Shown: positions 14,509 through 23,001, counted from the first letter of the stretch. The stretch: DNA of 38,632 nucleotides from Ectopseudomonas oleovorans (GCF_003052605.1 NZ_QASO01000014.1:1-38632); one strand, 5' to 3'. Notes: generated from the letters alone by a model not told the origin. A program made the numbers and translations.

Positions 14509-17290
14509 GCTGATAAAGGTTCAACAGGAAGGCTACCCGATCCGCCTCGGCGCCCAGGGAAGACCTGAAGCCATCGCTCGCATAGGCAGCATCGACCGCC
14601 TTGTCCAACTGCTCATGCGCCTTGAGCAGCTCCCGAGGCATGTTGCCAGGAGCATAGAGGTCAGCCAACGAACATGACTGTCCTTGCGCGGCACAGCGCC
14701 CTTCTTCAAGAGTCCGTGCGTCCAGTACCGCCTGAGCAGCTTGGCAGACCTTTTCGCGCTGCGCCTTGCCAACAGAAGGCCAGGGGAAGTTGTTGTAGAC
14801 AATGGTGTTTGAATACCTATAGTCGCTTTTGATACGACCACAGACCGCTCGCATCCAGGCGTTATGGAACGTTGAGCAAAGAACACCGAACTCGAACAAT
14901 CCCGCATTAGGCAACACAAAGTTCGCATCACCACAGATTGTCTGATCGTCGGAATAGCCAATCGGCAAAAAGACACGTTGCTCTGACGAGTGCCGAGGAA
15001 TAATCAAATACGTGCTGCCGGTTCTGCGAATCTCGCCAAATAGATACGGAACATCAGCCAGCTTCTTGGTAGGCAACTTAGGGCTGGCCAAACGCATAGC
15101 ACGCACTGCCGACATACGCCGCTGAATATCAGTAGACGCGGCTCGATCTTGAGCCGTGCTGTCGAGAAGCCATAGGCAATATCGCGGCAAATTGTTGATG
15201 AACTCCTCAGCCCCCAGAAAAGACCGGATGTACTTTGCGGCTATCGGATCATTGGCCTTAATCCATTCAGCTTCCTCTGCCCTCAACAGTAGATTGCCGC
15301 CATCGGTAGGCTGACTACCCTTGACCATTTCCAGGCAGCCCGACCCTATGGGTTTCCTGCGCTTCTCGATGAAAACCTCCGGGGCATCCACCAGGTAGGC
15401 ATTTATGCGTCCGACAGTCCTTTCCACCGGCTCGCTGGTTAGCGTCTCGTAGTCGTAGAGCCTGCAGCTCTGTTGCGGGCGCAGACCAAACCCGACAATC
15501 ACACAATGCACCGCCGCGATGCCTCGCCCTTCGTTGCTCCACCGAAATGTGCGGTGCGCAAAATGGATATGCACGCGCTGATAGGGATGCCGTGCAAGCA
15601 GGCCATCCGTCATTAGTGGGCGCCACAGCACCGCGACCTGTTCGCCCTGCGTGATGCTATTGGTCGATACGAACGCCACTGGAATGCGCTCGTGCCCTTG
15701 TATGTACATAGCAGCTTTGGCGTACCAGCCAGCAACATAATCGAGCACACCGGCCCCTGGGACGTCCCTGAACACTTCGGCCAGATCAGCGCGCTGCTCA
15801 GCACTTTGATTGCTGTAGCCCAGGAATGGTGGATTGCCCATGACCACGCAGCCATCACTCGGCGGCAGGACGGTGGCCCAATCTACTTTCAGCGCATTGC
15901 CCGTATGGATGTTCGGCCGCTTCGTGAGCGGCAGACGGTGCATGTATGAACCAAGCCGCTCCAGCTGGAGGTTCATCTGATGGTCCGTCAGCCACATGGC
16001 CACGGTGGCAATACGCGCGGCAGTGCTATCGATCTCGATACCATGAAACTGGTCCACATCGAGACGCACCATCAACGCCACATCGGACTGCGATTTTCCG
16101 CCGCCATACAATTGCTCGATGATCGCTAGTTCAAGCAGACGTAGCTCTCGGTAAGCCACCACAAGGAAGTTGCCGCAGCCACATGCAGGATCGAAGAACT
16201 GCATCTTGGCCAGCCGGTCATGTAGCAAGCCCAGCTTGGCCCGATTGCGCTTGGTCTGTTCAAACTCGGCCCATAAGTCATCCAAGAACAAAGGGCGAAT
16301 GACCTTGAGGATATTGGTCTCGGAGGTGTAGTGGGCACCCAACTCCCGGCGCTTTCTACTCTTCGGGGACGCTCCCTCATCCTCGTGGTGCATGATGGCC
16401 TGGAAGAGCGAGCCGAAGATCGACGGCTTGATCAGGCGCCAGTCATCCTCAGCCAGCTCCAGCAATAGCCGCCTACCATCCTCATCGAAGTAGTAACGAG
16501 CAAGCCCGCCCGCAAAGAGGTCTCCATTCACATAGGGGAAGCCCCTGAACCGCTCCGGCAGGTTCTTTGACCGGGCGGACTCAGCGGTATTCAGGGTTTC
16601 AAACAGCGCGACCAATTCGTCATGCAGATTCGAGCCATCGACACGGGTGTTGCGCAGCAAATCCAGGAAACGGTGGTTCTCGCCAAAAAGCCCGGTGTCA
16701 TCGGCAAACAGACAAAACAGCAAGCGGACCAGATAGCTTTCAAGATCCACGCCCGAATAACCATCGGCTTTCATACGGTCGTGCAAGCGCCCGATCTTCT
16801 CAGCTGCAGCCTCGTTAGCCTCGTTTTCCTGGGCGACCGCACGCGCCTCATAACCTGCCAATGGCAGCAGCACATCCAGATTTGCCGCCATCTGGCTCAA
16901 GGAGAACGAATGGCGCTCACCGGTAGCCCGGACATGCACGTTCACCGTGGCGAAGTCGCTGATGATGACGAACTGCGGCACAGCCCAGTCCTGCGGCATT
17001 AGCGCGATGTATTTGGATGCCTGCTCATAGGCAGCATCGAGGTCTTCGCCGCGCGACTTCATTTCAAACAGCGCCATGCCCGGCAGCAGGCCATCCCCCC
17101 ACTTCGTCGATTGGCCAGCTTGCTTGACCTTGAACTGCCACTCGATCCGGTTCGGGTCGACCCCAAAAACCTCACAGAAGGCCCGCATGAAATTCTGATC
17201 ATGCTGCTTCTCCGAAGAGACTCCCTCGAAGCGCTTGGCCAGTTTGACTGCACGAGCCCGGATGGCATCGACGGTGAGTTTGTCGATCAC
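14489..17290 (-). CDS. MmeI-like single-chain restriction-modification enzyme (type IIL/IIG)
   Basis: This 933-aa protein combines nuclease, methylase and target recognition. The N-terminal nuclease motif is D66-x9-E76-x-K78 (GDGLLPGMALFEMK), the spacing I know for MmeI. A helical spacer follows (about 160-310), then motif X-like GAHYTS (318-323), SAM-binding DPACGCGNF (367-375) and N6-adenine methylase motif GNPPF (485-489). A target-recognition region (about 620-830) and helical C-terminus complete the family layout; MmeI is about 919 aa. These enzymes methylate adenine on one strand and cut about 20 bp from the site. The start is GTG at 17290. The frame is unbroken, so it is probably active. 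The divergent HTH gene is its likely regulator. The recognition site cannot be predicted. Confidence 0.9.
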   Translation of the reverse strand: MIDKLTVDAIRARAVKLAKRFEGVSSEKQHDQNFMRAFCEVFGVDPNRIEWQFKVKQAGQSTKWGDGLLPGMALFEMKSRGEDLDAAYEQASKYIALMPQDWAVPQFVIISDFATVNVHVRATGERHSFSLSQMAANLDVLLPLAGYEARAVAQENEANEAAAEKIGRLHDRMKADGYSGVDLESYLVRLLFCLFADDTGLFGENHRFLDLLRNTRVDGSNLHDELVALFETLNTAESARSKNLPERFRGFPYVNGDLFAGGLARYYFDEDGRRLLLELAEDDWRLIKPSIFGSLFQAIMHHEDEGASPKSRKRRELGAHYTSETNILKVIRPLFLDDLWAEFEQTKRNRAKLGLLHDRLAKMQFFDPACGCGNFLVVAYRELRLLELAIIEQLYGGGKSQSDVALMVRLDVDQFHGIEIDSTAARIATVAMWLTDHQMNLQLERLGSYMHRLPLTKRPNIHTGNALKVDWATVLPPSDGCVVMGNPPFLGYSNQSAEQRADLAEVFRDVPGAGVLDYVAGWYAKAAMYIQGHERIPVAFVSTNSITQGEQVAVLWRPLMTDGLLARHPYQRVHIHFAHRTFRWSNEGRGIAAVHCVIVGFGLRPQQSCRLYDYETLTSEPVERTVGRINAYLVDAPEVFIEKRRKPIGSGCLEMVKGSQPTDGGNLLLRAEEAEWIKANDPIAAKYIRSFLGAEEFINNLPRYCLWLLDSTAQDRAASTDIQRRMSAVRAMRLASPKLPTKKLADVPYLFGEIRRTGSTYLIIPRHSSEQRVFLPIGYSDDQTICGDANFVLPNAGLFEFGVLCSTFHNAWMRAVCGRIKSDYRYSNTIVYNNFPWPSVGKAQREKVCQAAQAVLDARTLEEGRCAAQGQSCSLADLYAPGNMPRELLKAHEQLDKAVDAAYASDGFRSSLGAEADRVAFLLNLYQLRVAAD

Positions 17291-17442
17291 TAGAGCATTC
17301 CTTCCCTTGGATCATTTGATGGGTGACGTTTGCTTCTGGAGCAAACGAAAAACCACAGAATGTTCTCATAAGGAAAATTAGCGAATGCAATTTTTTCTTG
17401 AGCAGCTTTGTCGCTCAGGAAAAGGCTCAACAGAATCGCGCC
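17291..17442. promoter_or_regulatory. Divergent promoter/operator of the MmeI-like gene and its regulator
   Basis: This AT-rich 152-bp gap holds a perfect 8-bp inverted repeat, CGTTTGCT (17327-17334) and AGCAAACG (17340-17347), with a 5-nt spacer centred about 47 bp upstream of the methylase-nuclease start. A weaker TGAGC/GCTCA pair lies at about 17399-17417, nearer the regulator start. The strong palindrome is a natural operator for the XRE-type regulator, similar in idea to C-boxes of other restriction-modification systems. No clear -35/-10 pair stands out. Confidence 0.55.
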
Positions 17443-17805
17443 ATGAAAATCGGCGCAGCTATCAGGAAAATTCGACTTGAGCGGGGGCTAACGCTGGAAC
17501 AGGTTGCCTTCGATGCGGACACCTATGCCGGCAATCTCTCAAAGGTCGAGCGCGACCAGCATCCGCCATCACTGGAGCTGCTGCACAAAATCGCTCAGGC
17601 GCTGAGCATTCGCATGTCCGAGTTATATTCAATAGCTGAAAGTGCCTCTGATACAGACACCTCACCATTGCTGGAAGGGCGAGCAGACTACGCAAATGAG
17701 GTCGTACTGATGCGCCGCCATTTTCAGGCTTTGTCGCCTGCCAATCGCAACCTCGCCATTGAATTGATTAAGGTGCTCGTCCGGTCACAAAGTACCGAGA
17801 CTTGA
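17443..17805 (+). CDS. XRE-family HTH regulator, likely controller of the RM gene
   Basis: This encodes a 120-aa protein with an N-terminal Cro/C1-type HTH (about 3-60): AAIRKIRLERGLTLEQVAFDADTYAGNLSKVERDQHPPSLELLHKIAQALSIRMSELY (five-helix pattern, recognition helix around AGNLSKVER). A short C-terminal helical part ends in SPANRNLAIELIKVLVRSQ. I chose the ATG at 17443 because the HTH begins there; an upstream in-frame ATG at 17323 would run through the operator. It is transcribed away from the MmeI-like gene and lies inside the island. It most likely represses or times expression of the RM enzyme. Control by a C-like protein is less usual for MmeI-type enzymes. Confidence 0.82.
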   Translation: MKIGAAIRKIRLERGLTLEQVAFDADTYAGNLSKVERDQHPPSLELLHKIAQALSIRMSELYSIAESASDTDTSPLLEGRADYANEVVLMRRHFQALSPANRNLAIELIKVLVRSQSTET

Positions 17806-18125
17806 GGTCATCCGAGCCGCCGGATATACCACGGACTACTCTGCTTCCAGCAGAACGCAGTTAGCACCTCCAGCCCGGAGCCGTCTTCTGATCCCTGCTC
17901 TGGATTCCTACAGGACAAACGGCACAACGGAACTACTGGCGCGCAATCCTTGCCCCATTACGGCAAGCCACTTAGGATGAGCGCCTGTTGCCGGTATGAC
18001 TTGGGATTGCTTGGCAGTAAATTGCGCTGAAATAGTGGGCACTTTTCGTTTTAGGGGCATTTTTAGGGGCATCGCTGAAATCGACCTGAGAACAAAGCCA
18101 GCTATTACAAGGCCTGCAGCTCACA
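17806..18125. other. Gene-free right end of the older island
   Basis: No credible gene is seen in this 320-bp stretch. It contains the doubled TTTTAGGGGCAT unit at 18049-18075, the partner of the left arm-type repeat at 12907-12932. The rest may be eroded island DNA. Confidence 0.5.
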
Positions 18126-18149
18126 GTTCGGTTCCGTCCCTGGCACCAT
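18126..18149 (+). repeat. Degenerate tRNA-Phe 3' end, remnant attR of the older island
   Basis: The sequence reads GTTCGGTTCCGTCCCTGG then CACCAT. It differs from the tRNA-Phe T arm and acceptor by one substitution and one missing G. It is followed at once by a terminator, as a tRNA gene would be. It marks the original chromosomal flank of tRNA-Phe, nearly 12 kb away from the gene. Confidence 0.7.
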
Positions 18150-18164
18150 TGATATACGACAAAG

Positions 18165-18195
18165 AGCCTCAGCCATGCGCTGGGGCTTTTTGCTT
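18165..18195 (+). terminator. Terminator, probably the original one of tRNA-Phe
   Basis: AGCCTCAGC (18165-18173) and GCTGGGGCT (18179-18187) pair with one G-T wobble around a 5-nt loop, followed by TTTTTGC. It stands 15 nt after the remnant tRNA end. Confidence 0.75.
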
Positions 18196-18395
18196 TCTGT
18201 CTCCGGCAATTTTCTCGTGCCATTATTTCGCCTGCGCGACAAGCAACTGTAACCAGGCGACACCTGCGACCCAGCGAGCCTCTATCGCCCGGCAAACGGC
18301 TTGGCGGTCACGGAAACGCTATGCTAGCTTGGCCGCCAGCCAGGACGGCCCGCCGTACGCCGGAGCGCATTCGAAGAAGAAGAGGACCCCACCCC

Positions 18396-19169
18396 ATGGC
18401 CGAGGCGACGCCCGCGCTGGAAATCCGCAACCTGCACAAACGCTACGGCGATCTCGAAGTGCTCAAGGGTATTTCCCTGACTGCCAAAGACGGCGACGTT
18501 ATCTCGATTCTCGGCTCCTCCGGTTCCGGCAAGTCCACTTTCCTGCGCTGCATCAACCTGCTGGAAAACCCGCACCAGGGTCAGATTTTCGTCGCCGGCG
18601 AGGAGCTCAAGCTCAAGGCCGCGAAGAATGGCGATCTGGTTGCTGCCGACAACAAGCAGATCAACCGCCTGCGCAGCGAAATCGGCTTCGTCTTCCAGAA
18701 TTTCAACCTGTGGCCGCACATGAGCGTGCTCGACAACATCATCGAGGCGCCGCGCCGCGTGCTCGGCCAGAGCAAGGCCGAGGCCATCGAGGTGGCCGAG
18801 GCGCTGCTGGCCAAGGTCGGCATCGCCGACAAGCGTCACGTCTACCCCAACCAGCTGTCCGGCGGCCAGCAACAGCGCGCGGCCATCGCCCGCACCCTGG
18901 CCATGCAGCCGAAGGTGATTCTGTTCGACGAGCCGACCTCGGCACTGGACCCGGAGATGGTACAAGAAGTGCTTAACGTGATCCGCGCACTTGCCGATGA
19001 AGGTCGCACCATGCTGCTGGTCACCCATGAAATGAGTTTCGCCCGCCAGGTGTCCAGCGAGGTGGTGTTCCTCCACCAGGGCCTGGTCGAGGAACAGGGG
19101 CCACCCGCCCAGGTGTTTGACAACCCGCAATCGGCACGCTGTAAACAATTCATGTCCAGCAATCGCTAA
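18396..19169 (+). CDS. Polar amino-acid ABC transporter, ATP-binding subunit (HisP/PA5152-like)
   Basis: This 257-aa ATPase drives uptake of a basic or polar amino acid. Visible motifs are Walker A GSSGSGKST (40-48), a Q-loop in IGFVFQNFNLWPHMSVLDNI, the signature LSGGQQQR, Walker B VILFDEPTSALD and the H-loop LLVTHEMSFARQV. It closely fits the HisP/GlnQ/OccP group. I chose MAEATPALEIRNLHKRYG as the start because GAAGAAGAGGA precedes it; an in-frame ATG 25 codons upstream lies in non-conserved sequence. It heads a four-gene operon (ATPase, binding protein, two permeases) that matches what I recall of PAO1 PA5152-PA5155. Confidence 0.93.
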   Translation: MAEATPALEIRNLHKRYGDLEVLKGISLTAKDGDVISILGSSGSGKSTFLRCINLLENPHQGQIFVAGEELKLKAAKNGDLVAADNKQINRLRSEIGFVFQNFNLWPHMSVLDNIIEAPRRVLGQSKAEAIEVAEALLAKVGIADKRHVYPNQLSGGQQQRAAIARTLAMQPKVILFDEPTSALDPEMVQEVLNVIRALADEGRTMLLVTHEMSFARQVSSEVVFLHQGLVEEQGPPAQVFDNPQSARCKQFMSSNR

Positions 19170-19184
19170 CACGGAGCAACACGC

Positions 19185-19937
19185 ATGCAGAACTATAAGA
19201 AGATCCTGCTGGCCGCGGCCGCTACCCTGGCTTTCGGCACCAGCGCTGTCGCCGCTGACAAACTCAAACTCGGCACCGAAGGCGCCTACCCGCCCTTCAA
19301 CCTGATCGACGCCAGCGGCAAGGTCACCGGCTTCGACGTGGAAATCGGCCAGGCGCTGTGCGCCAAGATGCAGGCCGAATGCGAAGTGGTCACCTCCGAC
19401 TGGGACGGCATCATCCCCGCCCTCAACGCCAAGAAGTTCGACTTCCTGATCGCCTCCATGTCGATCACCGAAGAGCGTCAGGCCGCGGTCGATTTCACCG
19501 AGCCTTACTACACCAACAAGCTGCAGTTCATCGCGCCGAAGTCGGCCGAATTCAAGACCGATGAAGCCAGCCTCAAGGGCAAGGTGATCGGTGCGCAGCG
19601 CGCGACCATCGCCGGCACCTGGCTGGAAGACAACCTGGGCAAGGTGGTCGACATCAAGCTGTACGACACCCAGGAAAACGCCTACCTCGATCTGGCCTCC
19701 GGCCGTCTCGACGGCGTGCTGGCCGACACCTTCGTCAACTGGGAATGGCTCAAGAGCGACGCCGGCAAGGACTTCGAGTTCAAGGGCGACCCGGTATTCG
19801 ACAACGACAAGATCGGCATCGCCGTGCGCAAGGGCGACCCGCTGCGCGAGAAGCTGAACGCCGCTCTGCAGGCCATCATCGAAGACGGCACCTACAAGCA
19901 GATCAACGACAAGTACTTCCCGTTCAGCATCTATTGA
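19185..19937 (+). CDS. Periplasmic lysine/arginine/ornithine/histidine-type binding protein
   Basis: This 250-aa exported protein has a signal peptide (NYKKILLAAAATLAFGTSAVAA, cut before DKLKLGTEG). It shows the family-3 solute-binding pattern: GTEGAYPPFNLIDASGKVTGFDVEIG near the N-terminus, SDWDGIIPALNAKKFDFLIASMSITEER, and the C-terminal DPLREKLNAALQAIIEDGTYKQINDKYF. These are typical of HisJ/ArgT/AotJ-type proteins, which bind basic amino acids. The exact ligand cannot be told from sequence. It starts 15 nt after the ATPase gene, with CGGAGC as a weak ribosome-binding site. Confidence 0.92.
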   Translation: MQNYKKILLAAAATLAFGTSAVAADKLKLGTEGAYPPFNLIDASGKVTGFDVEIGQALCAKMQAECEVVTSDWDGIIPALNAKKFDFLIASMSITEERQAAVDFTEPYYTNKLQFIAPKSAEFKTDEASLKGKVIGAQRATIAGTWLEDNLGKVVDIKLYDTQENAYLDLASGRLDGVLADTFVNWEWLKSDAGKDFEFKGDPVFDNDKIGIAVRKGDPLREKLNAALQAIIEDGTYKQINDKYFPFSIY

Positions 19938-19991
19938 TGACCTGACGGCATTGCGCCGCCCACTCGGCGGCGCAGTTGCCTGAGCCCTCCG

Positions 19992-20687
19992 ATGATCTTC
20001 GAACTCCACGGATTCGGCCCCGCCCTGGCGGCCGGCACCCTGATGACCATCAAACTGGCGCTGTCCGCGCTGGCGGTGGGTCTGGTGCTCGGTCTGCTCG
20101 GCGCGCTGGCCAAGACTTCGCCGTACAAGCCGCTGCAGTGGCTCGGCGGCAGCTATTCCACCATCGTGCGCGGCGTGCCCGAACTGCTCTGGGTGCTGCT
20201 GATCTATTTCGGCACGGTCGGCCTGATGCGCAGCCTGGCCGACCTGCTCGGCGTCGAGAGCCTCGAGCTCTCCGCCTTCGCTGCGGGCACCATCGCCCTC
20301 GGCCTGTGCTTCGGCGCCTACGCCACCGAAGTGTTTCGCGGCGCCATCCTGGCCATCCCCAAGGGCCATCGCGAAGCCGGCATGGCCCTGGGCATGTCCA
20401 AGGGGCGCATCCTCTGGAAGCTGATCCTGCCGCAGATGTGGCGCATCGCCCTGCCCGGCCTGGGCAACCTGTTCATGATCCTGATGAAGGACACCGCGCT
20501 GGTCTCGGTGATCGGCCTCGAGGAAATCATGCGTCGCTCGCAGATCGCGGTGACCGCGAGCAAGGAGCCCTTCACCTTCTATATGGTTGCAGCCTTCATC
20601 TATCTGGGCCTGACCATCCTCGCCATGATCGGCCTGCATTTTCTCGAGAAGCGCGCCAGCCGCGGCTTCGTCCGGAGCGCGTCATGA
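19992..20687 (+). CDS. Amino-acid ABC transporter permease (HisQ-like)
   Basis: This is a 231-aa inner-membrane protein with about five hydrophobic segments. It has the EAA loop that contacts the ATPase (HREAGMALGMSKGRILWKLILPQ) and the RGVPELLWVLLIYFG segment typical of HisQ/OccQ permeases. It pairs with the next permease, whose ATG overlaps its stop (ATGA). The gap from the binding-protein gene is 54 nt and holds a GC-rich inverted repeat (GCGCCGCC/GGCGGCGC at about 19951-19971), a possible stabiliser of the more abundant binding-protein mRNA. Confidence 0.93.
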   Translation: MIFELHGFGPALAAGTLMTIKLALSALAVGLVLGLLGALAKTSPYKPLQWLGGSYSTIVRGVPELLWVLLIYFGTVGLMRSLADLLGVESLELSAFAAGTIALGLCFGAYATEVFRGAILAIPKGHREAGMALGMSKGRILWKLILPQMWRIALPGLGNLFMILMKDTALVSVIGLEEIMRRSQIAVTASKEPFTFYMVAAFIYLGLTILAMIGLHFLEKRASRGFVRSAS

Positions 20688-21454
20688 GAAAGAACGCCGC
20701 CACCATCGCCTGGCTCGCAGTAGGCCTGCTCATCGCACTGGCGCTCTGGGCGAGCCTCTCCAGCCTGAACTGGGCGGTGATCATCAAATGGCTGCCGCGC
20801 CTGTCCCAGGGCGCGCTGCTGACCCTGGAGCTGGTGGCCATCGCCGTCGTCGCCGGCCTGATCCTCGCCCTACCCATGGGCATCGCCCGCGCGTCCCGGC
20901 ATTGGTACGTGCGCGCCCTGCCGTATGGCTACATCTTCTTCTTCCGCGGCACGCCGCTACTGGTGCAGCTGTTTCTGGTCTACTACGGCCTGGCGCAGTT
21001 CGATGCCGTGCGCCAGGGGCCGCTGTGGCCCTATCTGCGCGACCCATACTGGTGCGCCATCATCACCATGACCTTGCATACCGCCGCCTATATCGCCGAG
21101 ATTCTGCGCGGCGCCATCCAGGCCGTACCACCCGGAGAAGTTGAGGCGGCGCGCGCACTGGGTATGTCGCGGGCCAAGACCATGTTCTATATCGTCCTGC
21201 CGCGCGCTGCGCGCATCGGCCTGCCGGCCTACAGCAACGAAGTGATCCTGATGCTCAAGGCCAGCGCCCTGGCCAGCACCGTGACGCTGCTGGAGCTGAC
21301 CGGCATGGCGCGCACCATCATCGCGCGCACCTATCTGCCGGTGGAGATCTTCTTTGCCGCAGGCCTGTTCTACCTGGTCATCGCCTTCGTTCTGGTGCGC
21401 GCCTTCCGCCTGCTGGAGCGCTGGCTGCGCGTCGACGCCTGCCAGGGTCGCTAA
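20684..21454 (+). CDS. Amino-acid ABC transporter permease (HisM-like)
   Basis: This 256-aa inner-membrane permease has the segment FFFRGTPLLVQLFLVYYG characteristic of HisM/GlnP-type subunits and an EAA loop, EVEAARALGMSRAKTMFYIVLPRAAR. It is full length. It overlaps the HisQ-like gene by ATGA, which supports stoichiometric synthesis of the heterodimeric channel. The start MRKNAATIAWLAVGLLIALAL leads straight into the first membrane helix. Confidence 0.93.
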   Translation: MRKNAATIAWLAVGLLIALALWASLSSLNWAVIIKWLPRLSQGALLTLELVAIAVVAGLILALPMGIARASRHWYVRALPYGYIFFFRGTPLLVQLFLVYYGLAQFDAVRQGPLWPYLRDPYWCAIITMTLHTAAYIAEILRGAIQAVPPGEVEAARALGMSRAKTMFYIVLPRAARIGLPAYSNEVILMLKASALASTVTLLELTGMARTIIARTYLPVEIFFAAGLFYLVIAFVLVRAFRLLERWLRVDACQGR

Positions 21455-21497
21455 GCCAATCGGGCGGCCCACTTGGCAGCCCGGTTCAACCAGACGC

Positions 21498-22721
21498 ATG
21501 AGCGCCATGTCCGAGCCCATCCTTACCTCTGGCGATCTGCTCGCTCGCTTCCGGGCCCTGGACAGTTTTCTTCTGCAGCATCAGGCGCTCTGGCGACCTC
21601 GGCCGTTTCATCACCTGCAACTGCCTTGGGAAACGGAGCTGGCGGAACTCGCTACCTGGCTGCGCAGCCGCTCCCTGGAGCAGGCTGAGGCCAGCGACAA
21701 CAGCCCCTTCGCACTCTCTGCACCTGCGCCCTTTCCCGACCTGGCCCGCCAGGCGCAAGCACTTAGTCAGTTGGGCGAAATTCCGAGCCTGGACAGTCCG
21801 CCGCGCGCGCACGCCTTGAGCGTCGATGTACCCGGCAGGAAGCTGGCGCAGATCCAGGCTTTTGCCAGCCACCTGCAGTTTCGCCAGCGCCCCGCGCACT
21901 GGCTCGACTGGTGTTCCGGCAAGGGCCACCTCGGTCGCTGGCTGACTCAGGATGACCAGTACCTGACCTGCCTGGAGTACGACCCGGCACTGATCGAGTC
22001 CGGTAGCGCACTGAGCAAACGCCTGGGACTGGCTGCCGCACACCTACAGCAGGATGTGCTTGCCGATGATTGCGACGAACGCCTGACGAAAGAACATACT
22101 CCCGTGGCCCTGCACGCCTGTGGCGACCTGCACGTCCGCCTGCTGCAACTGGCCAGCCGCAACGGATGCCCACAACTGGCGGTGGCGCCCTGCTGCTACA
22201 ACCGCATCGCCGGCCTGCAGTACCAAGCGCTCTCGACTGCCGCACAAGCGTCCGCATTGCGGCTTTCACGCGACGATCTCGGCCTGCCATTGAGCGAGAC
22301 CGTCACCGCCGGCGCCCGCGTACGCCGACAGCGCAATCAGTCGATGGCTTGGCGCCTGGCTTTCGATCTGCTGCAACGCCAGCTACGCGGCATCGATGAA
22401 TACCTGCCAACGCCATCGCTGCCCAGCGACTGGTTGAGCAAACCTTTCGCCCGCTTCTGTCATGACCTCGCCGCACTGCGTGAAGTGCCTGCGCCTGGTG
22501 AGCAGGACTGGTACGCACTGGAAGCTCGCGGCTGGCAACGCCTGGCCGAAGTGCGCAATCTGGAACTGCTGCGCAACCTGTTCCGCCGGCCACTGGAACT
22601 CTGGCTGCTGCTCGACCGCGCCCTGTATCTGCAGGAACAGGGCTACAAGGTGAAGCTGGGCACCTTCTGCGATTACCAACTGAGCCCGCGCAACCTGCTA
22701 CTGCTGGCCGAGCGCGCCTGA
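21498..22721 (+). CDS. SAM-dependent methyltransferase (Methyltransf_32-like)
   Basis: This 407-aa cytoplasmic protein has a central methyltransferase fold. WLDWCSGKGHLGRWL (about 137-151) is the SAM-binding motif I with the CSGKGHLG variant, CLEYDPALIESG is the acidic loop, and ALHACGDLHVRLL followed by APCCYNRI resembles the catalytic region of the methyltransferase-32 family. The N-terminal 130 residues are helical and unassigned; the C-terminus contains LGTFCDYQLSPRNLLLLAE. The substrate is unknown. No good ribosome-binding site is seen for either ATG (21498 or 21507); the first was taken. It follows the permease gene by 43 nt and may be cotranscribed with the ABC operon. Confidence 0.8.
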   Translation: MSAMSEPILTSGDLLARFRALDSFLLQHQALWRPRPFHHLQLPWETELAELATWLRSRSLEQAEASDNSPFALSAPAPFPDLARQAQALSQLGEIPSLDSPPRAHALSVDVPGRKLAQIQAFASHLQFRQRPAHWLDWCSGKGHLGRWLTQDDQYLTCLEYDPALIESGSALSKRLGLAAAHLQQDVLADDCDERLTKEHTPVALHACGDLHVRLLQLASRNGCPQLAVAPCCYNRIAGLQYQALSTAAQASALRLSRDDLGLPLSETVTAGARVRRQRNQSMAWRLAFDLLQRQLRGIDEYLPTPSLPSDWLSKPFARFCHDLAALREVPAPGEQDWYALEARGWQRLAEVRNLELLRNLFRRPLELWLLLDRALYLQEQGYKVKLGTFCDYQLSPRNLLLLAERA

Positions 22722-22736
22722 GTTGCACACAGAAGC

Positions 22737-22745
22737 TGTGGATAA
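22737..22745 (-). promoter_or_regulatory. Perfect DnaA-box sequence
   Basis: The minus strand reads TTATCCACA, the consensus DnaA box. It stands 16 nt after the methyltransferase stop in an otherwise gene-free 294-bp gap. A weaker related sequence (TGTTGATCC) follows 5 nt later. A single box can occur by chance or titrate DnaA. I see no AT-rich unwinding region or further boxes. Confidence 0.35.
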
Positions 22746-22973
22746 CTCTGTTGATCCTTTCTGGGCAAATGCTGCAAAGCCACTTGGGAATTGCCTCGTA
22801 GACATCTGATCAATTTTCGAACAGCCCTCGAAGCCCTAGCAAAAACAATAACTTGCGAAAAATCGTGATCGAATGCACAGAGCCGGTGCGCCACCGTCGC
22901 ACGCGCCTTCTCTTTGTGCATAAGCAAAAAGCTGCTGATCGCCGAGCCCGGAAAAACCTGGCTCGAAGGTGGC

Positions 22974-23001
22974 TTTACTCAGGCCGATGAATGGATATAA
23001 T
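22974..23001 (+). promoter_or_regulatory. Promoter of tRNA-Thr
   Basis: A perfect -10 TATAAT (22996-23001) follows TTTACT (22974-22979) by 16 nt. The tRNA starts 15 nt downstream. Confidence 0.75.

Larger units (their letters stand above)
12800..18149. mobile_element. Decayed island with P4-type integrase and MmeI-like system
   Basis: The left edge is the tRNA 3' copy at 12750-12799 and the right edge a degenerate copy at 18126-18149. Related arm-type repeats in the same orientation occur near both ends (12907-12932 and 18049-18075, 23 of 26 positions equal). The contents are a frameshifted integrase fused to a zinc-ribbon fragment, an intact MmeI-like restriction-modification gene and its regulator. 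The broken integrase and eroded right att suggest it can no longer excise by itself. Confidence 0.75.

Noticed and set aside
14489..17290. Type I restriction HsdM or plain N6 methylase
   Set aside because: The chain has its own D-x9-ExK nuclease motif and MmeI-like length and order, and no hsdR or hsdS gene is present.
18324..20639. Long minus-strand open frame opposite the ABC transporter genes
   Set aside because: It covers three recognised genes and has the composition of an antisense frame in high-GC DNA. No motif supports it.
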